Shown here one piece after another: positions 47,430 to 56,395 of a DNA stretch of 64,000 nt. Numbering within the stretch: the stretch's first letter is position 1; the number at the start of each line of letters is the position of its first letter. The DNA comes from Eutreptiella sp. 'Long Island Sound 2002'. Lineage: Eukaryota > Euglenozoa > Euglenophyceae > Eutreptiales > Eutreptiaceae. Made by a program: the position numbers and the translations under genes. The stretch covers positions 25,161,349 through 25,225,348 of the forward strand of contig OZ038399.1 in NCBI GenBank assembly GCA_964036045.1, in the 5' to 3' direction. Below the pieces are notes generated by a model that was not told the DNA's origin, ran no database searches, and worked only from the letters and a program-made list of their open reading frames with translations.

Positions 47430-49620
47430 TCCTTCTTGAATACCCTTCGCCCCTCCTTCGGCTGTAGAGAGCGGCCTCCGAACTTCAATGTCTCCGAATA
47501 AGAGTATGTTGCTCTACCTCTGCCGGAGCAGTGACGCTGCAATCGTGTGTAGCAGGACAGGCCAGTTTCACTCGGTCATGTCCAGCGCCTCTCCGGAAGC
47601 CTGCTCTCAGCTGACCCTTGCTGAGTCCCTCCTTCCTGCTATCCCAGCCCCTTTCCAGTGCACAACTGGCACCATTGACACAAGGGGCTCCGCGCTTCAG
47701 CTGCGGTCAATGATGCTTTCAACGGCGGTCCTTTGCTGCCACTGCTGGCTCCTCCTCCGACGAGGTGGTGGCCGCACGTGTGCTTGTGTTGCGTTACAAC
47801 AAAGGCCATCAAGCCAAAATATTTCAAACCAAACCCGTCGGTGTGAGGAAGTCGCACTCCGTATCATTGTTTGCATGGCCAAACACAGCACACACCAGCT
47901 ACAACACCTGTTGCCTGTAATACAAATGCACCAGTGTGACAGAGCACAGCGCGTCTGCAACTCGTGTTGCCATGTTAGGGGAATACAGCACTTGGGCCAC
48001 AACGCATGCACATTGCGAACAGCCCCCCCTGAGGGGTTCTGCATAGAAAGCATTGCCAAGTCTGCTTGTTGTGGTTCCATGGATCCGGCTTGCTAGCTCT
48101 GATAAAGAACGAACTTGAATATTTTCGGACAATATTAATTCATAGCCTGAATTACGGTGGTTCTGCAGCGAATGAAAAAAAATTGAGACAAAAATGCACA
48201 TCCAGTCTTCCATACAATGGCTCAAATGTGAACAACGATGCAAAATTCATGGAAAGGGATTAAATGTGGTCGCATTGTATTTGTGAGTCTGCAGAACATT
48301 GCAATTTGATGAAAGGCATGAATGAGCATTGTGGAAGGCTTTCTTTAACGTCATACCCCCCGCCCCTTTTGCGTAAACAGCGCCCTTGTCAGAAAAACAC
48401 AAGGTGTTGTTTCTGCATTTTTTGGAACCTGGACTTTGGCAGTTCCTTTTCTGGTTGACTGTGAAGATCACGTTTGTCCTGTGATTTGGGGCTGGGGAGG
48501 GAGGGTATTTCAGGGATGCTGATGACTGTCTTGCCAATTTTTGCCCCTTCCTTCCGTACATAATTTTGATGCACCTCCATAGACATGGCCGCCGGGGCCT
48601 CGATGATGCATTGCGATGCTGCTTGTGTCTCTTCACTGTGTGCACAAACAGTGCCTGTGTCAGAACAACAGCAGGTGTTGTTTCCGTCATTTTCACTGCT
48701 TTTACTGTTGTTCTCGCAAGGGGGATGGGGTATCTTGTGTTTTCTGTTGCATCTTCTTTTTGTTATTTGGCAGTCATGCTCACCTTGCACTCCTTGTTTC
48801 CTTACTCTTTCATCTGAGGAAGCAATTGTGCGGCGAAAGCAAAAATTTAGACAAAGGGTTTCACACAAAAACGGGTTTCCTTCAATCGAAATCACAACAA
48901 TTCAATTTATTTCACGAACCTTGCCATGGTCTAATGTTTGTGCAAAATGTATGTTTATGGGGGGAAATCGCCAAAACAATTATTCCTTCCGCTTTTGGGG
49001 GTACAAATGCTTTGCTAAGGATTGATTGAACTCTACACGTGCAAACATCCACATTCTACAAAAATTTAGAGTTGCCTGTACACCCAACATTCACTGGAGA
49101 AACACCTTGTATCCATGGTCACAACACTTCAGAACAAATCCCATCGACAAAATCATTAAAAGATTGTCTGTGCTTTCTTCAAAGTACCAACACATTTGAA
49201 AATAGATATTGACGTTGTTTGCTACTCAATATTGGGGGATTTCAGATTCACAATTTGCGACTAGTTACATGTCATTTCTTCGTCACCCTCGAGAACGGGA
49301 AACTGCACCAGTGGGAGGCGCACAGCGTGTTGTGCATGCACAGTTCACATTTCCAGACAGGGCTACACCAGAGACCCATATTTTGTGGTGGAAGGGGGTG
49401 GGGCATTGTTGTTGTTTGGTATCAGCACTGTAAGCTGTTCTATTTGGTGCATTTTCACCCAGTTACACCCGTTTTCACCCACTTTCCCCAAGGCCCCCCA
49501 TTTTTTCTCATTTTTACTTATTTTCACTGTTTCTTGTGTTTTGTAGGCGGAAACTGTATCATGGAATAAGGTGATGAGTGGTGCATTCATGTGGCAACAG
49601 TAAGGGCTTGCAATTTTCTA

Positions 49621-49638
49621 TCACATTGCGCATGGTTC
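49621..49638. repeat. Target-site duplication, left copy
   Basis: TCACATTGCGCATGGTTC, 18 bp, is identical to the sequence after the poly(A) tail at 59819. The same sequence occurs once, uninterrupted, in duplication copy 1 at about 42818. Confidence 0.95.
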
Positions 49639-49758
49639 GTATTTTTATAGTTTAACGGGGTAGTGGGGGTTGGAGGCCGTTTCGATTTCACTCGCCAGCC
49701 GTGTGACCATCTCTGTGTGGTGGGGGGGGACGTCGTTCTCCGTGGCCTGTGCGTCGAC

Positions 49759-49788
49759 GGGGCCCGGGGTTTTTTCGATATCCCCGTC
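49759..49788 (-). other. 2A-like cassette 5 (inverted, degenerate)
   Basis: The minus strand encodes DGDIEKTPGP, preceded by VRDHTT. The Asn before the Pro-Gly-Pro is replaced by Thr, so ribosome skipping is unlikely. Confidence 0.75.
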
Positions 49789-49998
49789 GGTTGTGTGGTC
49801 CCGCACCCCCCTAGTGTGGGCGGGATGGATTCGTTGTTTGTTGGGGGGTGTCCGCCGGGATGGTGGGTCATAGTGCAGTCCCCTTTCCATGGGGGGGGGG
49901 GGCTGCTGTCCCGGGGGGGAGAGGGGCTTTGCCTGATGCTGAAGAAAACACACGAGCAAATATGGACCGCAAATTGCGTGTACGCTGGTCACTGTCGC

Positions 49999-50144
49999 AG
50001 TCGCCTGTCCAGTCCGTTGCCCGTCTGTCGGGACCTGTGCTGCCTGAGTCTGCGCTGTTTGCGGCGGACGATGGGCCGTCGGGTCGTCCGTGCGTGCCGT
50101 TGATGGCCGGGTTGAGGCCATATATGATGTTCCTGCCTGGCTGT
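49999..50144. repeat. ~146-bp direct repeat, copy 1
   Basis: It matches 50326-50471 (for example GATGGGCCGTCGGGTCG and CCATATATGATGTTCCTG), spaced 327 bp apart. Because this lies in the inverted segment, the repeat would belong to the 5' region of the element, where promoter monomers occur in some LINEs. The second copy is cut off at the inversion junction. Confidence 0.8.
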
Positions 50145-50325
50145 CCTGTGCTGCCTGTCGCTGGCCAGCAAACTGGGCATCACCGCGGGCGACAGATGTG
50201 CCCACACCAGTGTACCCAGCGGTGTAACCAGTGGCAGGGTAGGCGGTGGCCAAGGGCCCAGCCGAGTAGGCGCCAGCGGCACCAGTCACCCACATGTATG
50301 ATTGAAGGGCAGGCATGTCCTTACG

Positions 50326-50471
50326 GCCAGCCGCCTTTCCAGTCCGTTGCTTGTCTGTCTGGACCTGTGCTGTCTAGGCCTGCGCCGTCTGCGGCGGGCG
50401 ATGGGCCGTCGGGTCGCCCGTGCGTGCTGTTGATGGCCGGGTTGGGGCCATATATGATGTTCCTGTCCGGC
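50326..50471. repeat. ~146-bp direct repeat, copy 2
   Basis: Partner of 49999-50144. Similarity stops at about 50467-50471, exactly where strand composition flips, which supports placing the inversion junction there. Confidence 0.8.
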
Positions 50472-51005
50472 TCCCAGGCGCTCACGGAGGCACTCAAAAG
50501 CAAGCGACGGGCATCCACCCTCACCCTAGAACACAACACACCCGCACCACGCGCAGTATCGTCTTCTACACATGGCACTTCAGAGGTACCATCACCAGAA
50601 GTCACCCCGATACACAGGGCACATGCCCCAGGCACACCGCGCCCAACCCCCCCGGACACACCCGAGCTTACCGTGAAAACACAAAAACGCAACTCACCGT
50701 TAGGACTAAACATGACCACAACCATCGATGTAGTGTGCCCCCGATGCAACATGGCCGACTTTGTGTACTTCCGCTGCACCACGTACAAGTATTTCGCCAT
50801 ACACCAACCGGAAACCCCAGACTTGGTACCACGACGCCTCTATAGCGTAATGTCCCCAGACACCCTGTACCCACGACAAGGATCCTGGCAAGGGGCCGTC
50901 CCTGCAACCACCACACATACCTGCCCAACGCCAAAACCGCACACGACGAGCCCCCAACCGACCACGGTAGACACCCCGAACGGGTGGATACATGACGTCA
51001 CTAGT

Positions 51006-51035
51006 GACGGAGATGTTGAACCCAACCCCGGCCCC
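51006..51035 (+). other. 2A-like ribosome-skipping site 1 (full consensus)
   Basis: It encodes DGDVEPNPGP, preceded by GWIHDVTS. It matches the consensus D-(V/I)-E-x-N-P-G-P exactly. Skipping would release the nascent chain after Gly and restart at the final Pro. Confidence 0.8.
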
Positions 51036-51464
51036 AGCCCATTAGCCCCCTCTGCGAAACGCACACGTTACAACCAAGACACTCCGCTCACGTACCAAAC
51101 GCCCAGGATGCTGCGCAAACGCACCACGGACAACTCACCACCCGAGCAAAAACGGAGACGCACAAACGACTTACACACGGTATACCAAGAGCACCAATCG
51201 ACAACACACGCGTTCAACCACCACAAACGAAAAGCGGAAGGCGCGCCTTCCCACCAACCTGCACCCAAAAGACACATGAGCACGGCCCACTGGGATGAGC
51301 AACACCCCCCCGGAAATCGAGGAAACCTACGCCCAAAGCGGACATATGAGGACATCACGGAACATGTCGCGGATGACACACCGCACAGAAAGATCCGCAC
51401 AACACAATGTCTACGCACCCGCCCCTACCCAAGACCAACGAGCTGGGTCCACGACCCGACTCAG

Positions 51465-51494
51465 GACGGAGACACGGAGCCCAACCCGGGACCA
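51465..51494 (+). other. 2A-like site 2 (one consensus deviation)
   Basis: It encodes DGDTEPNPGP, preceded by SWVHDPTQ. Thr replaces the Val/Ile of the consensus; the NPGP core is intact, so activity may be reduced. Confidence 0.75.
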
Positions 51495-51668
51495 GCCCCA
51501 CCTACAGTAGACCGAGCAACGCAAACCACACCACCAGGGGACATGGAGATAGACGTCCACAGCGCCCTGTTGCCGCTTCTACAGGCGACACCACTCCCCC
51601 AACAGACCGACGACAACGTACCCAAAAAAGCATGGAACGCGGACGATAGTGAGCAGCTCCCAGAGGAC

Positions 51669-51779
51669 TGCCCCATATGCTTGGACAACCCCGCGGATAC
51701 AAACCTAAGTTGTGACCCCAGGCACAGGCTGTGCCGGGCCTGCGCCAACGACCCAAGGCTGCTGAGATGCCCACTGTGC
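51669..51779 (+). other. RING finger (C3HC4) in ORF1
   Basis: The ligand pattern is C-x2-C, x10, C-x3-H-x2-C-x2-C, x9, C-x2-C, within the normal RING spacing. RING domains usually act as ubiquitin ligase modules. Its presence between two 2A-like sites (the next is at 52249) suggests a free-standing small RING protein. Confidence 0.75.
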
Positions 51780-51819
51780 CGCAGCACGCTGCAACCAAGG
51801 ATACCCCCCCCCCCCCCCA

Positions 51820-53460
51820 CCCCCGGATGACCCAACATATGCGTATTTCCACATACAAATCTACAACAACCGACTGCTCACGTACACGGACTATAGTGCA
51901 ACTCTCAACCCGCCATCGCAGCTGGCATACAACGTATGGAGACGGCTTACTAGCACAACAGGCCAACTGTGGGAGGTACACCTCAGAACTGACCTCCCCT
52001 ACTACCATATCGCAAGACACAGACTGCATGTCCTTACGGACACGAGAGATGAGTTCCAAATGGCCATATCCATACGGTACTGGCTTTTTTTGGTCCAACC
52101 CTCGCAACACGACCTACTCCTGGAGTACGACATCACCGACTGGGTACCAGCTTACCACCCACCGGATGTGCGCCACAATATGGCTCCACATGCCACCCCG
52201 GATGTCGCCTACCCACAACACACCCAATGGGTCCCAGATGCCACACAGGATGGCGATGTGGAACCAAACCCAGGCCCAGACAACAACGCCCCACCCCATG
52301 GCATGGTGCGCACCCTGGCGGAAAACTATGAAAGAAATACATCTGGACTGCATACTGACGCACACGACCAAGGGGACGCGGAGGAAAACCCCCCGGACAC
52401 CCTCGATACAAACCCACACCCCCTATCGGAGGATAGCACGGAACGGGAATCCCCCCAGAACGGGCCACCTAGCACACCACCCGACCATCACGCAGACGGG
52501 TTTAGCTACTCCCCCCCTCCCCCCCAGGAGGATGCACAGGCATACACATTCCACGAATACGGCAATAACCCCCTGGACAAACTACCCATACACACACCAA
52601 CGGAATACCAGCTCATAGACGAACTAGTGAAACTCAATACAGGCACGCCGCAACAACCAATGACAACAGCAGAACAAGACACACTGAAAGCTTCAGTCGT
52701 GTACGACACACAAACCAGACTGAAAGCGTACTTAACAAAGCACCCCAACCGTGCGGTGACCACAGAACACATAAGGCGGCAGACACAAGAAGGGGTATGG
52801 TATGACAGGAACACCTACCAACTCCCCCTGCTTGCGCAACACAAACTGCGCGACGTCATGACAGTGATGCATGAGGCAGACTCCGACGGTATACACACAG
52901 TATCCGAGATGGCTGAGGCACAACGGTACACAGTCTATACAGAAGCCGACCATCAAGGGAACCCAGACATCCGGAACAAGACATACCTACTACTACCACA
53001 GGCAACCGGGACCCGCCGCAACCATGACCGACGGATGCAACGCGCAGCCATACAAACGGAATGGGGCGGAAGTGAGGACGAACGGGTCCACCAAGTCCTA
53101 CGGGCACTCGGCGACCCAGGGGCCAAGGAACTGGTCCTGGCATATGAGGCGGACCGACAGGATACCATAGCACTGCAGACCTACCGCATGGATTGCCTCC
53201 ACCGCGCTCCACTACGGAAGCTAGCCCGCTATGTTAGGGGAGTATACCAATTCGACAAATTCCCAGTACGCAAGTGGTCCCCAAAACACGATACCTTAGT
53301 CGACCACCTACAGCCCAAGCCCATCATGGTCCTCCACCTGGACAACACCATAAAGATGGGACACGAGCCCACACACAAAACTTACGCACTCACGAAGGGC
53401 ACACCCATACAAGTGGGACTGGAGGACCGCAGCCAAAACCGTCCAAAACTAGAGTCGTAG
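51820..53460 (+). pseudogene. Retrotransposon ORF1 part B
   Basis: Beyond the C-run, protein-like sequence continues in frame 1 (DDPTYAYFHIQIYNNRLLTY at its start) without a stop to TAG 53458-53460. It contains 2A-like site 3 at 52249-52278. After that site comes an acidic/Pro-rich linker, then a mostly helical, charged segment of about 350 codons with no recognised domain. The last ~10 codons before the TAG appear out of frame: coding quality moves to frame 3 at about 53430. It may correspond to the RNA-binding or structural ORF1 protein of other LINEs, but no RRM or zinc knuckle is visible. Confidence 0.65.
52249..52278 (+). other. 2A-like ribosome-skipping site 3 (full consensus)
   Basis: It encodes DGDVEPNPGP, preceded by WVPDATQ. 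Its core is identical to site 1 although it is 1.2 kb away and in a different frame of this damaged copy. Confidence 0.8.
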
Positions 53461-54847
53461 TGGAGTGCCCACCGGAAACTGGCATTAGGACGCGAGACAC
53501 ATTTATGAAACGAATCAACGGCCACCAGTCTGACGTCGCATCCACCATAGCAAGCAAGGACCCACACAACACCTTTCGGTGGAAGTGCGCCTCGGAACAC
53601 ACCGCAGGGCAAAGTGGGTCACATGCCTGGAGACGGCACCTGCCCATGCAACTGCTGCCTCGTCTGACGCAGGCACTACAAACCATAAAACAAGAGGAGG
53701 AAAACGCCGGCAACCCTGAACCCTACTGGCTCACTGAAACTGACTACGAGAGCCTATACATCCTGAGACAACAATACACAGAACATAAAGAAGACAGAAT
53801 AACGTCAGTACAGGAAATCGTGGACGACATAGACAGGGAACAGCTAGAGCTAGGAAGGAGCGTCTCCTGATACAATTCCACCCAGACACAGACCGACGCT
53901 TGATTGCCCAACTACTGAAGGGCATGAAAAGCTACGAACTGGTCCACGTAATGACCAATGTCATACTCAACCGCAACAATTGGACACAGTCCACAAGCCG
54001 CTCCAGGGACATCAAGCGGCCACCAAAATTGACCAGAAACGATGCCACGACGGTGTTCGTAGGGTGGACGCAGGGCGCAGGAGACGACACGGCGAAAGTC
54101 GTGGCATCCTTCTTTGGATGTTGGAGCAGTTGGAAACTAGAACCCAACATGTGGAGCGACGCAGGCTGCACCTACGCCTCGCTCCAATACCAACATGCCA
54201 CGGCAGTGGCCCTCAGCGCCGGACAATACATCGGAGTAGCACCCGGTGAATACGTCCACATAACGCTAGGAGACGATAACACGGACACACAAGTAACAGA
54301 GCGCATCGACAAGATGCTCTCACACAAAATGCCACAGGAGACGGGTGACGACGCGGCCTTCCGGAGACGAATGAAGGCAGGTAAACAGCTGGGTGCAGAC
54401 ATGATGACTGAACGCGTCATCACAGAAATCAACAAGGAAAAACAGCTGCTCGCAGAGCCTGAACCCATCAACGTGGCAGACTGGGATGAGGCCATCCTGA
54501 CCGAACTCGGCCAAACCAACGACGACGTCACACTAACGGACCTCCACCCACAACTGGACACCATGGACACGGATGGACCCCACGACCAACAACCAGACAA
54601 ACGAGCCAAACCCACAACAGCACACGCACGACTGCCACACCAGGCACAGAAAACAAAACCCCACAACAAAACACCACAAAAAACCCCCACAAAAACCACA
54701 CCGCCACCCAAAAAGAAGAAGGCAACACCTACATCACCACAATCCAACCAGCAGGCAGACGGTACGGCTGCCTTCACCGCCGACACCAAACACAAAGGGA
54801 AAGGAAAGGGGCCGTCAAAAAACCCGCAGGGCAAAGGGAAAAAGTGA
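53430..54847 (+). pseudogene. Retrotransposon ORF1 part C
   Basis: Coding continues in frame 3 from about 53430 to about 53855 and then in frame 2 to TGA 54845-54847. The join is seen because frame 2 already reads well before its first start codon (ERLLIQFHPDTDRRLIAQLL). The final ~90 codons are Lys/Pro/Thr/Gln-rich and end in KGKGKGPSKNPQGKGKK, a likely nucleic-acid-binding basic tail. The TGA at 54847 is followed within 15 bp by the ORF2 ATG, so it is probably the natural end of ORF1. The upstream breaks at ~53430 and ~53855 are single-frame shifts. Confidence 0.6.
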
Positions 54848-54861
54848 GGTGCCTGTTCCTC

Positions 54862-56395
54862 ATGCCGTGCATCGCCATTACGGCCCTCCTCCTACTCTTG
54901 GCGCCCACTACACATACAGAGGGACCAGTATATCTGCTCCCTGTAAATCGGAGAGTACGCAGGCGATACACCCCGCCGCTACGGCACCGGCACGGCTACT
55001 CACGGGGCCCAAACCCCCACGGCCACCAAATGTGGCGGCCCGGCCTGCTCCTCCTCTATATCGCCCGCTTTTTCCACACCCCGACCGCCCCTAACACGGG
55101 GGTGCCGAGCCGCTACTACCGCGCACCAGTGTCCATCACTACGGTGACCAGCCCTCACAACACACGGTACAACAACAACTGGGTCCTCCAATGCGGAGAT
55201 GTCCACCCCAACCCCGGACACCGCAGGATATACCAGCTCCGGCGCGGGTGCCGGGACGTGCCGGGACCCCCCGTTCCGTTGCTCGACATAGAGGAATATG
55301 CGCAACACCTGGTGGTCAACACAAATCGACGGTACGACCGCCTAGATGACACGACCACCGCAAAGGACCACGACATGAAACTGGCCACCTGGAACATACA
55401 AGGAGCACAAGGCTCTGTCACCCTTCAGCGCTGGGCCAGTGCCCTCCACCTGATCAGCTAGTGCCGTATCGACCTCTGCGGCATCCAGGAATATAACCCG
55501 TGTTTCCCTAAACCGGAGGCAGCCACAACAACGCTCAACAACAACTACAAGTGCTACGCCGCGCCTGGGACCGAACCACGGGTAGCATTCATCGTCCGCA
55601 ACAATGTGGTCCCTCACATACTCGAAACGTTATACTCACCAAACGGTTTAGCAGGGGCCATCAGGCTTCAACTCCCCAATAGCCCCCGCCGAACCATAGC
55701 GTGTGTGTACTCCAAATTCAACCGCCAGGACAAGCAAGAGGTGGACCTATTCCTGCAGTCCCTCCAACCTTATGACATTGTAATGGGGGATTACAACGAT
55801 GACATTTGGTCATCCAACCCGTCACGCCCGTGGCAAGAAGACCTGGCCAACGGAGTGTTCCTTGACCCATTACACGCGAGTAGCCAGCCACCCGAGCCCC
55901 GACAGTACTACACCCGCATACCTAGGCATGGACGACCACGTCGCCTGGACGCCATATTGATCAGGCAACAAATACCCAACATACCCTGGACATACTATGA
56001 CACCATACAAATGCCCATATCGGACCATGCTCCGGTCCTTCTTGGAATCCGCTGGAGGATAGGGGCCCCCGACCCATCCCGCAGGAAACCGCAGCCCACG
56101 GTCACGAAGTGGTATACCACACACTTCCAACGATTTACCAACTCCATATCCACACTACCCGTAAAGAACACCGACCCACCCCTACACACAGCACGGCGCA
56201 TCCTATCGGCGATAGCACACACGGCGCGACCACGACAACCAGCGCGCACCAAGACATCGGCCACCGCAACCTGGTCGGAAACCACGGACCCCAAGGCACG
56301 GTTACGCGAATACGGGGAGACACAAGAGCAACACATACGGAGACAAATCGGCAAACTGCGCCGGGCAGCTGTGCACAGATCAGGCTACTTCTATA
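54862..56395 (+). pseudogene. Retrotransposon ORF2 part A: leader, 2A-like relic, AP endonuclease
   Basis: The frame starts at ATG 54862 with a hydrophobic leader (MPCIAITALLLLLAP). A degenerate 2A-like site lies at 55195-55221, in the position where other LINEs carry 2A peptides, just before the endonuclease. The endonuclease, which nicks target DNA to prime reverse transcription, starts at about 55375. It shows TWNIQG, GIQEYNP (catalytic Glu), GDYNDD, RRLDAILI and SDHAPVLL, the ordered motifs of APE-type LINE nucleases. A TAG at 55459-55461 interrupts it between the first two motifs, with the frame continuing directly after. Near 56395 the coding frame shifts by one, so the original frame then runs only to TAA 56553. 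Confidence 0.85.
55195..55221 (+). other. 2A-like site 4 (degenerate)
   Basis: It encodes GDVHPNPGH, preceded by NNWVLQC. The consensus Glu is His and the final Pro, required for skipping, is also His (CAC instead of CCC), so it should be inactive. Confidence 0.75.

Larger units (their letters stand above)
49639..50470 (-). mobile_element. Inverted 5' segment of the retrotransposon
   Basis: This part is G/T-rich on the plus strand, whereas the rest of the element is A/C-rich; the switch occurs at about 50470. On the minus strand a frame of 223 codons (50316-49645) carries a degenerate form of the same cassette found on the plus strand in ORF1 (DHTTDGDIEKTPGP). An inverted 5' end next to the target-site duplication is the signature of twin priming during target-primed reverse transcription. 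The minus-strand N-terminal part is Ala/Gly/Thr/Tyr-rich. Confidence 0.75.
50472..51830 (+). pseudogene. Retrotransposon ORF1 part A: two 2A-like sites and a RING finger
   Basis: The frame is open from the inversion junction to TGA 51828-51830. It encodes a Pro/Thr-rich stretch and a short segment with three Cys (CPRCNMADFVYFRC; one possible start is the ATG just before it). Next come a 2A-like cassette at 51006-51035, a basic Arg/Lys/His-rich segment, a second 2A-like cassette at 51465-51494, and a C3HC4 RING finger at 51669-51779 (CPIC, then C-x3-H-x2-C-x2-C, then CPLC). Directly after the RING the frame meets a run of 15 C (51804-51818). Protein-like sequence continues in another frame beyond it, so the TGA is probably a consequence of an indel in the C-run. 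If both 2A-like sites worked, this part would yield three separate products. Confidence 0.75.

Noticed and set aside
51006-52278. Endogenous RNA-virus polyprotein, because of the 2A motifs
   Set aside because: The same unit carries LINE endonuclease, reverse transcriptase and RNase H, a poly(A) tail and a target-site duplication; no viral capsid or RNA-dependent RNA polymerase is present.
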